A DNA stretch of 64,000 nt from Anastrepha obliqua (taxonomy: Eukaryota; Arthropoda; Insecta; Diptera; Tephritidae): NCBI RefSeq assembly GCF_027943255.1, contig NC_072893.1, positions 82,529,784-82,593,783 on the forward strand, read 5' to 3'. The notes under the pieces were generated by a model. The model made no database searches. It was not told the DNA's origin and worked only from the letters and a program-made list of their open reading frames with translations. A program made the translations under genes and the position numbers. The number at the start of each line of letters is the position of its first letter. Positions within the stretch are counted from its first letter, which is position 1. Below, piece after piece: positions 22,112-33,960 of this stretch.

Positions 22112-22159
22112 GTCGCCTTGCAAGTCATTCATTTATAATTGGCGCGTCGCCTTGCAAGT
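22112..22159 (-). mobile_element. Minimal SINE insertion: 20 bp of tail between 14-bp direct repeats
   Basis: GTCGCCTTGCAAGT is present at 22112-22125 and 22146-22159. The 20 bp between (CATTCATTTATAATTGGCGC) matches the SINE 3' tail on the minus strand (AATAAATAATTGGCGC in the copy at 6167). It looks like a target-primed insertion that stopped after copying only the tail. Confidence 0.65.
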
Positions 22160-25059
22160 AGGGTAATCATAATTCGCTTGTAACTACGCCATACTGGGTG
22201 CAGTAAAAATAAAATAAAAAACAAACTATGTGTTTCAATTAATTTATCCTCTCTACTCTTCATTCTTGTAAAAAAGGGATTTTCTTTAATAAAAGTTATC
22301 CAAACAATCAGTCAGATTATTATTCGCCCTACACCTAAAAATAAACTGAAGTTTTTACAAATAGCAACCATCGGTGAATATTTTGTTATAAAAACTTTGT
22401 GTCAGCCAGTATATTCATATTTATTTTGCGTATTGAATAATTTTTAATTTGAAATATAATTTTATCCGCTTTCTTAAATTATCACACAAGCTACCTGAGC
22501 CCTTTGGTGCTAAGGATGGCCATTACAGTGACTTGGGTGGCTTCAATCAATTCACGATGCGTTCCCTTCGTTCACAGTTGCAGTTTCAGGAATAGGTAAT
22601 AGAGGCAACGCGCCCAATTAAGTCAACAACAAAATCGATTATTTTGGCACCGTCTATAAGGCGCAGTGCTTCCACAATTAGGCCAAATATGGTATACCTC
22701 ATTTTTCACTTCAATCTATGAAAACTATCATATCTTTATCGGTTCAAAATTAGTCAAAATAGTTGACTTCGCACCATTCAAACACACCATAAAATATCAA
22801 GCTAACTTAAGACTTATACCTCTTGATCATTTGAAGTGCCGAAACATTTTCTTAACCCATTAGTTTAACTATTCATCCTCACTATTTCATTTTTTTCTCT
22901 CTCTCTCTTTAGTCTCTTTAGGAATAAGTTTCACATTTAAATTTAAATGCCCCATATTGTTATCTTCCTTATATCCAATATTCCAATTCAACCAAATGCT
23001 CTAGTTTTAGATGTTAATAAATAAAAAGAAAAAAGATCGGCTCTGCAAGAGCTATTTTATGTCTGCTCCCTATATTTTTTACGTTACTTTATGTCTGTTC
23101 CCTCTATATCATTGCTTAACCTTGAATACTGAATTTCCAATTATTTACCTATTGTGAAATCATATATTTTGCTCTGAAAAGGAGGAGAGTAATCAGATTT
23201 AAAATGAGATTGAAGCAAGTGGCTGTGTGCAAAGAAAGTGAGCTTTTTTCGAATGCTGATGATGTGAGCTTGATCTCATAGGCAAAGGTTGAACTTAGGC
23301 AAGGCAAATTTACTGTAGCCGTGTAAGTTGAAGAAAATTGTATACTCACTTGATCACAGAGGCATAGGTTGAATTCACATAGGCAAATATTTCAGAGAGC
23401 TAAGTAATTTTTAAGCTCACAATTTGATCTTATATTGTAGCTCAACTATTTCAGAGCAAGTAAAAGCATTTTTATGACTATTTAGTAGCAAAGTACGTAA
23501 CTTTTATGCATTAAAAACGCACATTTCACTCGGAATTAGTGCTCAGCTAAAGCACATTTTTTATGCTTAAGACCCATTTATTCAACAGAAAAAATAACGC
23601 AAAATTTATCAAAATAAAATATTTGATTACCCCTCCGCACACACGGCGCCTGTTTGATTGCGCCTAACTCACTTCATTTTCATATTAGGAATGGACTTCT
23701 TTTGTTTGCGTTAGCCATTCATGTTAATTCGCGCCTATGTGGCAGATAAGTTGCACCCACCGTAAAGTATAAACATATTTCTAATACTATTTTATTTATT
23801 TATTTTGCAGCCGTTGAGATATTTTCAATTTATCAGTAAATGCAGCAGGCATGGAGAGTAGTACGCGGGGCAAAGGCTTGGTAAAATTGCAAAAATTTGC
23901 ATTAAAAATTTGCGAAAAAATATAATAAAAAGTAGACAGGAGTTTAATATAGTCAGAAGGTAGGGAAGACACCATGTAGGCAAATTCAACCGCTCCGAAC
24001 TGGTGCGCTACTAGTGAATTTAGAGCAGGTAGCCAGCTATTGAGTTCGCGAGTGAAAATAGCTTTGTACACACGAAAGTGAAATACTATACTTATACTCG
24101 TATAAAGTAGATGAACTTTCTATTTTGTTGCTGTTGGTGTTGGGTTTATACTTGAAATTTATTTAATTTGTTATTGTTGATTATTTCATACTGGGCAATA
24201 ATTTATTCATACTACATATTTCTGTTAAGTTTGTTTTATTACGTGAAAATAAATACTCTGAATGTTTCTGTTGATTAAAAAAGCTTTTTTATACATACTA
24301 TAATTTAGTCGAAAGAGCAATTAAAACAACATAAACATAATGAAAGAAAAAATGTCACGTGCGATATTACCCGTGTAATAGTGATACAAATTTATTTAAA
24401 AAAGAAGTGGAAAGAATTTTTGGGTTAAATGAAGGATATCATTGCACAACATTGAAATGTTGCCTCAGGTTCGCTGATATTGGCATTTGAATTGTTGCAA
24501 ATGTCTTAGTTTTCAGTAAATATCCTGAAAAAGAAAAATGCCCCAAAATCATCTTCAACGCCAACTGTTGGACTAATTAAGATCTATAAGTTAACCCCAT
24601 TGTCAAAATTAAAAAAAAGTTTTAGGTGACAATTTTCTCAGATTGAGAGCGTACGTTCGGCAAGATGGAAATGCCCATTTGGAAACAACAAAAACAAAAA
24701 ATTCAAATATCACCTTCAATCATTAGCGTCTTGAAACTAGCACTTTATTATAAATATAAAAATTCAAGACGAGTATGAAACTGCCTATCTTAATAAATTT
24801 TTCTATAAACTCTGATGAAAAAGTCAGAAATCGTGAAAATTCGTTGAATTTTTTTTTAATTTCTAGTAAGTTTGAATTTTATAAATTATCATTTATCTTA
24901 TAATCATAACAAAGTATTTAAAAAAATTGGATAGTCAGAACTTTTCAATAAGTCCTAAAACTATAGTTATTCAACGCAGTCTGTCCAATAGAAGCGTGGC
25001 CGCCATAACTAAAAAACTATTCGACCAGTTCGGTTCTAACGATCTTATAAAATTCAATA
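22160..25059. other. No gene seen
   Basis: AT-rich with a CTCTCTCTCTCTTT tract near 22898. 22595-22615 has CGCGCCCAATTAAG, faintly like a SINE tail. No coding evidence. Confidence 0.5.
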
Positions 25060-25436
25060 AAATGTACTATCATCGGTTCAAATGGCTTCACAACTTCGAG
25101 TTATACTTTGTGTTAATTTCTGCGCAAGTTGTGGAGGTAGTCGGCTTCTAATCAACCGAAATGTCCTCCAAAACTATTTGACTGTTAACATTTCTTTTCC
25201 TTTGAGCGTTTGCTTAATTATTGCCCAAACATCTGTCACTATGCGCGCAGTGATCGGTGCGATAGCAATTATGCGCCATTATCATTGCCCAAACATTTTC
25301 AATAGGATTGGCATCAGGCGACTGTTTAGGCCAATCCATCATTTCAATCCCATTTTCCTGTTTCCACTCCACGTACCATCGGCTTCGATGCTTGGGATTG
25401 TTGTCTTCTTGTAAAATACTCCATTGAAATTTACTA
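25060..25436 (-). pseudogene. Tc1-like transposase C-terminal remnant
   Basis: From 25436 downwards the minus strand reads WSILQEDNNPKHRSRW (Asp of the catalytic triad), then ENGIEMMDWPKQSPDANPIE and ENVWAM, with the catalytic Glu in NPIENVW. After a disrupted stretch that seems to contain a short local repeat (NVWAMI / DVWAII) it ends LPPQLAQKLTQSITRSCEAI, the usual C-terminus. It is a DD34E-type Tc1 enzyme missing its DNA-binding half and containing stops. No TIRs identified. Confidence 0.8.
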
Positions 25437-25489
25437 TATGATTAACACTTTGCTACAATAGTCGATTATCAGCAGTACACCAGAAAATG

Positions 25490-26028
25490 TTTTTAAAGTG
25501 CAAATTTAATTTTTTGCTCCTTTTAGGTTAATGCAAGAATATTAAATGTTCTTCTCTCAACTCTTCTTAACATGGAAAACCTTTTTGTATACTTTAAAAA
25601 GCTTTTGAATTTACTGAATGCGAATTAAAACCATAGAGGTATAATCGTTTCGTCCGGTCCTCCATCCTTGGAGGGACATGGGGCAGGAAGAGGTGTATTA
25701 ATAGTAAAAATAAGCAAAAAAATATCAGAAAATACTGAAAAAACCATAACGACATTTTTACAAAAAGAGTACCTTATCTTGTTACATAACCTCAAATATA
25801 GCAGATAAGTCGTTCCCTTAACAAAAGAGTTTATTTCAACAAAAAAACTTCTAAATTAAATTTTACATATATTTTTACAAAAGTTGTACAAAGTTTCATC
25901 AAATTTTCAAATTTTTTAAGTGAAACCAAAAAATAAATTGAGTAGACAGTTTTATAGCCCATTTATTTTAAGATATGAAACTGCAAGTTTGAGGTTGGTA
26001 GAAAAGTCCGTTGATTTTTTTGATAATA
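25490..26028 (+). repeat. Dispersed repeat family A, copy 1 (split by the mariner at 26029)
   Basis: Direct similarity to 51235-51620 over almost 400 bp: TTAATGCAAGAATATTAAATG, TCTCTCAACTCTTC, ACCATAGAGGTATAATCGTT, GAGGTGTATTAATAGTAAAA, AGAGTACCTTATCT. The right part (25930-26028, AAGTTTGAGGTTGGTAGAAA followed by AGTCCGTTGATTTTTTTGAT) matches 40780-40870. After the mariner, 27285-27335 (ATAAACATTACTTTTAATTA, GAACAGGCT) matches 51925-51955. No coding capacity; type unknown. Confidence 0.75.
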
Positions 26029-27284
26029 AAGGTTGTTAAAAAAGTCTTGCGGTATTTCCGGAAGGTTGTCTTTGCAAGCGCGTAGTTCTAGTTGTATTCG
26101 TCGCATCGGTTCACGCTAGAGCTAACGGGTGTTTGATTAATTGTTGTTTGCTTTTAGTCGTTCGTGAGTTATAGCGTCGCAAACATGGAGCAAAATAAAG
26201 AGAAAATACGGCATATTTTACAGTACTACTACGATAAAGGCAAAAATGCATCTCATGCTGCCAATAAAATTTGTGAAGTTTATGGACCCGATACAGTTTC
26301 CATTTCTACCGCACAACGATGGTGTCAACGTTTTCGTTCTGGTGCAGAGGTGATCGAAGATGCGCCTCGGTCCGGAAGGCCTGTCGTCGAAAATTGCGAT
26401 AAAATCGCTGAATTGATCGAAAGAGACCGGCATAGTAGAAGCCGTAGCATCGGCCAAGAGCTGGGCATGAGTCATCAAACCGTTATAAACCATTTGAAGA
26501 AGCTTGGATTCAAAAAGAAGCTTGATGTGTGGGTGCCACACGACTTGACGCAAAAGAACATTTTTGCCCGTATGGATGCATGCGAATCGCTTCTGAAGCG
26601 CAACAAAATGGACCCGTTTTTGAAGCGGATGGTGACTGGCGATGAAAAGTGGGTCACTTACGACAATGTGAAGCGCAAACGGTCGTGGTCGAAAAGCGGT
26701 GAAGCTGTCCAGACGGTGGCCAAGCCTGGATTGACGGCCAGGAAGGTTCTTCTGTGTGTTTGGCGGGATTGGCAGGGAATCATCCACTATGAGCTGCTCC
26801 CCTATGGCCAAACGCTCAATTCGAACCTGTACTGCCAACAACTGGACCGCTTGAATGCAGCACTCATGCAGAAGAGGCCATCTTTGATCAACAGAGGCCG
26901 AATTGTCTTCCATCAGGACAACGCCAGGCCACACACATCTTTGGTGACGCGCCAGAAGCTCCGGGAGCTCGGATGGGAGGTTCTTTTGCATCCACCGTAT
27001 AGTCCGGATCTCGCACCAAGTGATTAACACCTATTTCTGTCCATGGCGAACGAGCTTGGTAGTCGGAAGTTGTCCACAAGAGAGTCCTGTGAAAATTGGC
27101 TCTCCGAGTTTTTTGACAATAGGGAAGCGAGCTTCTATAAGAGGGGCATTATGAAGTTGGCATCTAGTTGGGAACTCGTCATCGAACAAAACGGTGCATA
27201 TTTGACTTAAATCGCATTATTATAACCAATTTTATGAACAATTGAAAATTCAATAAAAATACCGCAAGACTTTTTGACAACCTT
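26029..27284 (+). mobile_element. Nearly intact mariner inserted in repeat family A
   Basis: TA precedes the left end (26027-26028). The left TIR is AAGGTTGTTAAAAAAGTCTT followed by GCGGTATTT. The right TIR inverted is AAGGTTGTCAAAAAGTCTTG followed by CGGTATTT, next to a TA-rich flank. About 1.26 kb, full size for mariner. The flanks on both sides are parts of the same dispersed repeat, which confirms the borders. Confidence 0.9.
26185..27210 (+). pseudogene. Mariner transposase, complete except one nonsense codon
   Basis: I take ATG 26185 (MEQNKEKIRHILQYYYDKGK) as the start; the frame is open further upstream but that part is 5' UTR in this family. Two HTH motifs follow (ISTAQRWCQRFRSG; IGQELGMSHQTVINHLKKLG), with RSGRPVVE between them. 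Then come KLDVWVPHDLTQKN, VTGDEKWVTYDN (first Asp), [24 protein letters not shown] (second Asp) and [12 protein letters not shown] (third Asp; 34 residues between second and third). Codon 281 (27025-27027) is TAA where relatives have Tyr (SDYHLF). The frame then continues without change to QNGAYLT and TAA at 27208-27210, making about 341 codons. A cecropia/mellifera-like subfamily is likely. Apart from the stop, TIRs and triad look usable, so the loss is probably recent. Confidence 0.92.
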
Positions 27285-27335
27285 ATATATTTTATAAAAT
27301 TATAAACATTACTTTTAATTAGAACAGGCTCCGAG

Positions 27336-29779
27336 TGCTTCAGCTTCACGCAATGATAATTTCTATTTTGTCACAAATAAATCAAGGATCTTCTAATCTT
27401 GCTTTGGAGAGTTATTTTATTTCTGGGCATTGGACAGTTGTGAACGTTTTCTAATTCGTTATACCATCGCACCCATTTTTTTATAAACATCTTCGACTTC
27501 TTCAAATATTTTGCCGCAGATGACACTATTTTGAATCGTTTTTCATAGGCGCATTCGTAAAAATTGCATTGACGTTGAGCGTTGGAAATGAGTTATTGGC
27601 GTTAAGAATAGCTGATTTGTAGGCTTGAATATTTGAGTAATTGCTTTCCTTTTTCAATTCAAAATATGTAATATGTTTAAGGATTTGGTTGCGGGAAATT
27701 AAGGAGACAAACATTTTCCGCAATAATTGTTTTAATAAAGTATCACCCTTTTCCTCTTGAACTACATTGAATCTAGCAAATCAATTTCAGCCAAAATAGT
27801 GCTAGTGCTGCGGCTGAAATTATTTCCACTACTTCAAGATTTTCCTACAGGGTAACAACGTACACATATACACCTGGGTTGATGCATTTTTTTTTTCAAC
27901 CACAAAGTGTTGATTATTTGCATGCGATCGTTTTTGTTGTTCTTGGCTGCATTGTCGACATGTTTGGTAATTCGCAGCGACACAAATGCGACAGACAATG
28001 CAATTTATGCAGATTTAATGCCATATTTGCTTATACTCGTAACTATGTATTATGTCGCTATGCACGTGTGTGAATATCGCCACTAGTGCAGCGCCCCGCT
28101 GCTTAGCATATTTTCGACCGATTGACTGCCGCAATTTTGTTGCTTTGCTGTGATTGTTATTGCACATTTTCTATCAACGAACACTACGAAAATTGCCACT
28201 TGAGTATATTTTTTTGGAATATATTTTAATAAGTAATACTTTATTGTTGTTGCTTCTTGTGTCGCCTTTGCGGTTTCTCTGCCATTAGGTAATAACATGC
28301 CACATTACGCAAGTTTGCAAACAATTTCATTTCTTCTACGCGGTGGTACATTGCCACAGTTGTGTTGCTCGACCAGCTGGCTGCTTATGCAAGTGCTTAA
28401 CGCGCTTATAAGGCTTCCGCTGTGCAGTGAAACCTTTAACCCTAGCAGCGCGTATGTCGCCAACAAAGACGCGTATATTTGTGCAGTTAATTGTCAGTTG
28501 GTATTCATGTAGCCGCACTCTTGTGCAAGTAATTGCTTCAATCAATAATAGTCAGTATATTTGTTAAATGTCAAGTTGATTATTTATTTAAATTGCGGAA
28601 TGCGACAAGTAAACCGAATGTTAATACAAAGCTTAAAATGGTTCCATTAGTTTGATATTTTTAAATTAGATTTTTTGTTGAATTTTGAAAAATGTATTTA
28701 GATAATTATCAGAATAACATTACTATTTTTTTTTTATTAAACTAGCATTTGATATTCGCATAATATATTAAGGATATGTACAGTTTAGAGCAAAAATGTT
28801 TTTTTATTGTAATTTTTACCACATTATGCCGTGGCGGAAGAGTGCTTTCAAGATCAAAAATCGTGCATGAAATATTGTCTCTCCACCAAAAGTTAGATTT
28901 ATTTTAAAGCTAAAATATCAAAGATTTTAGATGAGCATATAACATATGTATAACAATATACACGTGTTTGTCAAGTGCAATAAAAATTGAGATATAAAAA
29001 ATCTTCAGCCTTTGCGAATACGCAAACGACATTATCATTAAAAATGATTTTGCATTCTATTAGTCCATAAAATTTAAAAAATAAAAAAAATTAGGTTGTT
29101 TTATTTTATTTTTATTTTAAAATTTGAAAGGCGTCACACTATTTTTGAATGTTTTAAATTTATATTTGATAATGAAAGTACCACTTTCATCGTCATTAAA
29201 AGTTTTACATTTTTTTGATGGTTGAACATACTCAGATGCCAGATATATATGTAGATTTAGGGTTTTCAATGTCAATTAGCATATATTTATGTTATTTTTT
29301 ATACTTTTAGGTCTTGCTTGAACAGAAAAAATCGGTAACTCCTTACTCATGACATACGGCAATTGTAGGATAAAAAGAATGTAGGCAGTATAGAATACAG
29401 AAAAACTGATTTCTTTGTCTAAGACACTCCTTTCATTGTGTCATCCCTCTGAGTTTAGTCAAATTCGTCGCCGCAATCGACACAAAGGCCTCATTTCGGC
29501 AATCCTATTACTCGAACGCATTTATTTAAATGTTCCGATAAGATTTGTCTGCGTAATCACCAGTTTACCACCCCACAAGTTACTGTGTGAAGAAAGTCCA
29601 ATCATTTCACAAGCTCGCAACCTGTAACTGGAATAATCCGAATATGGACCATAGCCAGACCTCTGAGCCGAAATTAGTACTTCCAACTAGGCTGGGTGTA
29701 AATATGCTATAGCTATGTTTAATTTTTCATCATTTCCATCTCATTTTACGTTGCATATTCTTGGACGATGAGGGCATCT
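27336..29779. other. No gene seen
   Basis: AT-rich. Short frames have no domains. Some richer sequence at 28080-28560 without recognisable content. Confidence 0.5.
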
Positions 29780-30075
29780 GTTGAAATGTCTCTTAAAGTG
29801 TTCGAGGAAAATATTCTATGGAAGATGTGATGGATCTGTAGGCATTGGCGACGACAAATATCGTAGCCAATGAAGTTATGAGCTTTGAATTATACAGGAA
29901 TTACATAGCGAAAAAGATACAGTGAAAGTATTCAATGCGTACCTGCTGGTGGTTGGTGAAAAGAAATAAAATATAAAAGAAAAAAAGTTGAAAGAGAGGA
30001 CCAAGCTAAAAAGTATTTGACTGATGCTTGGTTGATTTGGAGAGAAGGAAAACGGCCCCAGCGTGGTACTATAAA
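29780..30075 (+). pseudogene. Possible LINE C-terminal remnant, badly decayed
   Basis: Patches such as SLKVFEENILWKM, a nearby GDDKY in another frame, and EGKRPQRGT near 30050 recall the C-terminal region of non-LTR retrotransposon proteins (order: LRVFERKIL-like, then a GRPR-like basic block). Many stops and frame changes. Low certainty. Confidence 0.35.
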
Positions 30076-32259
30076 GTACCTATCAAAGAATTATCTTATG
30101 CGAGAAAAGAATGTTCAATGGAAAAATAATTATATAGAATCTTGAAATCAAGGAATGCTAGTAAAATAACATTAGGCAAATTAGATAGTAACTATCAAAT
30201 TACCACAGCTTAGTGTCCACTCAAAACGGGTTAGTTCAATTTACAGTATAAGGGATCAGTTAAAGCGTTAAATAAATTAATAGTGAAATAAATCTTTACG
30301 ATGAACTTTGGACACGAAAGACAGAAGAAAGAAATGTAATAAATTTTAAGTTTTCCCCACGGTCATAATTCAACAAAAAAGAAAAGCGATGTGCTGTATG
30401 CACACAGAAATATTAAAACTTTACTTTTGTGATAAAAGCGAAGTCAATTGACAAACGGGTGGCAAATTACAAAAGCAAATTACTTTTGAAAAGTGCTTTG
30501 GCAAATTCACTCTACTACCACACATACACATATACTATACCATTTTATAGAGGCTCTCGTATTCATATGGAACCACACTCGAAAGTAATCAGCGATTAAG
30601 GAGGTTTTCGTAATCAGATGCAGCCTCAAATAAAAGCAAACCGTCTGTCAATGGCTGTAAATTGATCTGCCAGTGTCAACCGGTAACAACACAGTCTGAA
30701 GTGGCGAAAGTATGAATAGTGAAGGATGAAGAAGTTAACGATGGTCAAAAACGATGCAGACTTCATTGCGCTCAGCCGGCTGTCCATGTAACCAGATAAG
30801 CTTCTTGTTCGTAAAAAAATGTATCTATGTGCAACCATGCATTGTTACCAAAGGGGGGTGGGAAGTGAGACAAATGAACGAAAATGGAGGAGCCTTGCTT
30901 TCATTCACATTCTCATACTCGCACTCAATTCCATTATCATTTACAATCTCCTTTTGTTTGTTGCATTTTCTCGGATAAACAGACATTTTCAACCAAAAAG
31001 ACGGAGGTAGTTCAGTTTTCATTACTTGTAGTTTATAGCGCCCGCCCAGGGGGTGGCGAGGCGAAGTTGTGTTACCTTGTCACAATTTAATTTCGAATTT
31101 CAATTCCAATACTTATTTCGGATGCGAATAGTTGCATATGCGAGTGTCACATAGCAAACCCATAATACATGTGACGTACTTTTTTCAATGTGATGTGCGC
31201 TTGCAACATGCACCGCTAAAAACAAAAGCAGCAACATTTGCAACAACATGCAAAACAAAAGGAAGAGATTGTGAAACGAGTGATTTTCGTCGATTTTTAA
31301 GTAGACGAAATACACTGAAGTAAGACAGAACTGTAGTGGTATTTGTGAATAATATAGATGAAGCAGCCGCTGGACGCAAGCGTGCGCTGTATTGAGGCGA
31401 CATTTCTTACAGTAATTCATTTATGGGGTATACATACGTATGGGAAGTTACGGACTATGAGCTAAGTTATGAGGTGACGAGTTTGAGCAGATCGACCGAA
31501 ATGGGGAGGGGCAATATATTGAGCTGGACGAAAAATAAATTTAGTGTTCGTGAGATTAGTGGAAAAGTAGGATTGAACCAGTCTGCCACTGAAGCTACTT
31601 CGAAAAACTATGAGAGGGTTGACTTTCTTAGAAGATATATAAATCAGAAGATATAAGTAGGGCTAAGCCAAAATATTAGAACGGAGTTCATCGAAAACGA
31701 CGCTACGGCTTTCGTCCAGAGAACTACCAAGTTGTTGGGTTGATCGCTCTATGACCCGCCACAAGCCTACCTTTAACACACTTCCCCAGTGATGAGCAAA
31801 AAAGTACCCAAAGTACCTGTGATGAGCAAAATTGAACCCAACTAGACTGGCAAGAATTTATTTTTTTAAACGATTCATGATTTTTAGTATCTACAAAATT
31901 TTATACGTAAAAAGAATAGCCAGTAAATGCTTTAAACAAAAGTGTGCTTGTAGAACTATCAACCGCCAAAACAGCATAATTGTTTAAGGATGCCTTTCAA
32001 AATCATTGAACAGCAGAGTTCTAGTATTTGATGCAACATCTACTTAAGCAAACTATTATAAGGAGATACGCATAGGAAGAATATCTGCCCGCAGATAGCT
32101 TAAATTTTTCCTGGTAATCCCTCTTAATACAAGATTAAGATTTAATAAGTTGGAATTTTCAAAAATTTGGGAGTCGATTTTTCAAAAATCGAAAAAAAAT
32201 ATATCTTTCTAATGGGCTTAATGATTTGGATGAAATTCTGATACATCCTAGGCATAACT
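30076..32259. other. No gene seen
   Basis: Overlapping short frames at 30750-31420 on both strands have no domains. At 31785-31835 the words GTGATGAGCAAAA and AAGTACC are locally repeated. Confidence 0.45.
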
Positions 32260-32784
32260 ATATCAAGAATTAGCTTTAGATATTAATAAAGTGCAATATA
32301 ACACATCTGAAAAAAATTTAGAAAACTTGAAACTTCATATTCGAGGAAAAGCTGAAACAAATATTTCACTTGATAAAAAATTTTAACTAACTAAAAAATG
32401 TTTTTGGTTATTCTTAAAATAGAATCGCACAAAATTTTAAAAATTTTGAAAACGATTGTAGAAAATGTAAAAATTTTGAATAAAACTATAACTTAAAAAT
32501 ATATTTTAAAAAAAATATATTATTTTTAGTTCTCAATAAAATATCATCTAGCAAAGTTGAAAAGCTCTGAAAAATATCACTAAAATACACTGGAAAAATT
32601 TTAAAAGCTTGTAAAAAGTTGTAACTTTAAAACAATATATTTTATTTTCAGAATAGTTTAAGACTTCACGAAAATGCGTTCCACAAAAATCCTAACAGCT
32701 TAAAAAAAATCTTACGAAAATAGTTTTAGATATCAATGAAATCTCTTCGAGAAAAATTTTAGAACCTTGAGCAAGACTAGATAG

Positions 32785-32875
32785 GTAGGTAGGTGAAATG
32801 GTTGAAGTGTTTGGCACTCCTCAAGTAGCTCTGAAGCGCCGATTTGATACCATTATGAGACCTCCAAGATTACAA
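32785..32875 (-). mobile_element. LINE 3' tail only
   Basis: On the minus strand: GGTCTCATAATGGTATCAAA ... GGAGTGCCAAACACTTCAAC ... CACCTACCTACCTATC. This is the 3' end layout of the LINE family at 14797 and 15643, so it is a strongly 5'-truncated insertion. Confidence 0.6.
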
Positions 32876-32924
32876 TTTTTAAAAATGTTTTTTAGATAAT
32901 ACTGAGATTTATTAGAGAAAAGTT

Positions 32925-32975
32925 GGCGCTTCCACCCTTTTTTGGGCGCGAATCCTCCTCCTATTTGTGGCGCGA
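32925..32975 (-). mobile_element. SINE 3' tail fragment
   Basis: AGTTGGCGCTTCCACCC followed by AATCCTCCTCCTATTTGTGG is the complement of the SINE 3' region (CCACAAATAGGAGGAGGAGC ... GCGCCAATT). Confidence 0.65.
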
Positions 32976-33285
32976 ATTTTGATGTTTTAACCTTAAAATA
33001 ATACTTTAGAGGTCACTAAAATTTGTTCGAACAAATTTGAAAATAATTATGGCCTTAAAGAAATATTTTTAGTAAACACTAAGATATATTTGAAACTATT
33101 TTTAGATATTTATAAAATTTATTCGAGAATAATTTGAAAAGTTTTGAACAAAATTCGAATAACTACAATATATTTAAAAAAAAAAGTATTAGATATCACT
33201 TAAATGTACTCCACAAATTTTTTTCGATATTAAAAAGAAGGCATTATCATGAAAACTATTTCTAGATGTCAATAAGATGTATGTA

Positions 33286-33831
33286 CAGTAGGTTCTGTTT
33301 TTATGCTGTAGATACATTCCGCAAGAAACAGCACAAAAAAAAAATCTGAAATAATGTAATAAAATCGCATAAAAAAGGGCACTAGTCCCATATTATAACT
33401 ATAGATACGTTCCATAGACCGCATGAATCTGAAATAATTAAATAAAATCGCATAAAGAAAATATTGCATTTTTGAAAATTATATCTTTATTTAAGAAACG
33501 TCAGAATCGAAAAATAAATTTAAGTCAGAAATAGAATCAGACAATACCCACATGTTGCGCGTTCGTTTAGGATTTGGCGTAAAATCACTTTCGTCACTTG
33601 AGGAAATGTACACGTCTGATCTAGATAGTTATGCAGGCGGTTCCATACTTGTAGGGTTAGCATTTCTGATGTAATCTGTGATGAGTTTTTGCTTAGCTGG
33701 TTTAGAATAGTATATGTGTTAGTTAGTATATGTACAATTCCCGATAGGTCGACATGCATTTTGTAATTAAAAAAAAAACCGCACTATTTCAAAACCGCAT
33801 AAAAAAATCCGCATAAAAACAGAACCTACTG
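33286..33831 (-). mobile_element. Pogo/Tigger-like non-autonomous element
   Basis: TA duplications at 33284-33285 and 33832-33833 flank perfect 21-bp TIRs that begin CAGTAGGTTCTGTTTTTATG at both ends. The CAGT start with TA target fits the pogo/Tigger group. Inside there is a short direct repeat (TCTGAAATAAT...AATAAAATCGCATAAA at about 33341 and 33428) and a piece of a coding sequence on the minus strand. 546 bp, so most of the transposase is missing. Confidence 0.8.
33491..33690 (-). pseudogene. C-terminal tail of a pogo-like transposase
   Basis: The minus strand reads KPAKQKLITDYIRNANPTSM, then (past a stop) SSSDESDFTPNPKRTRNMWV, then SDSISDLNLFFDSDVS and a stop at 33491-33493. A KQxxITDYF-like motif and an acidic Ser/Asp-rich tail with a basic PKRTR patch are common at the C-terminus of pogo/Tigger/CENPB-like proteins. 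The catalytic DDE domain and HTH are absent. It was probably retained when a full element lost its middle. Confidence 0.5.
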
Positions 33832-33960
33832 TATTTAGTAGATATTACGGAAATAACTGGTGGAACAATTCCAAAATCTTAAAAAAAGTATAACCTTACA
33901 AAAATGTTTTTAAATACATTTTTATTAATTTGTAACCTCAATACACTTTTATTGTGAGAA

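Larger units (their letters stand above)
32260..33960. repeat. Degenerate AT-rich tandem array with several insertions
   Basis: A unit of roughly 100 bp recurs imperfectly: TTTTTAGATATCAATAAAAT, then TTCGAGAAAAATTT, then AAAACTTGAAAA, then TATAACTT-AAAAATATATTT. Clear examples start near 32275, 32455, 32530, 32600, 32715, 33060, 33190 and 33835. The array is broken by a LINE tail (32785-32875), a SINE tail (32925-32975) and a pogo-like element (33286-33831). Unit length is approximate because of indels. Confidence 0.6.

Noticed and set aside
26218..27030. 270-codon open frame on the minus strand
   Set aside because: Antisense shadow of the mariner transposase; no domain on that strand while the plus strand has the full enzyme.
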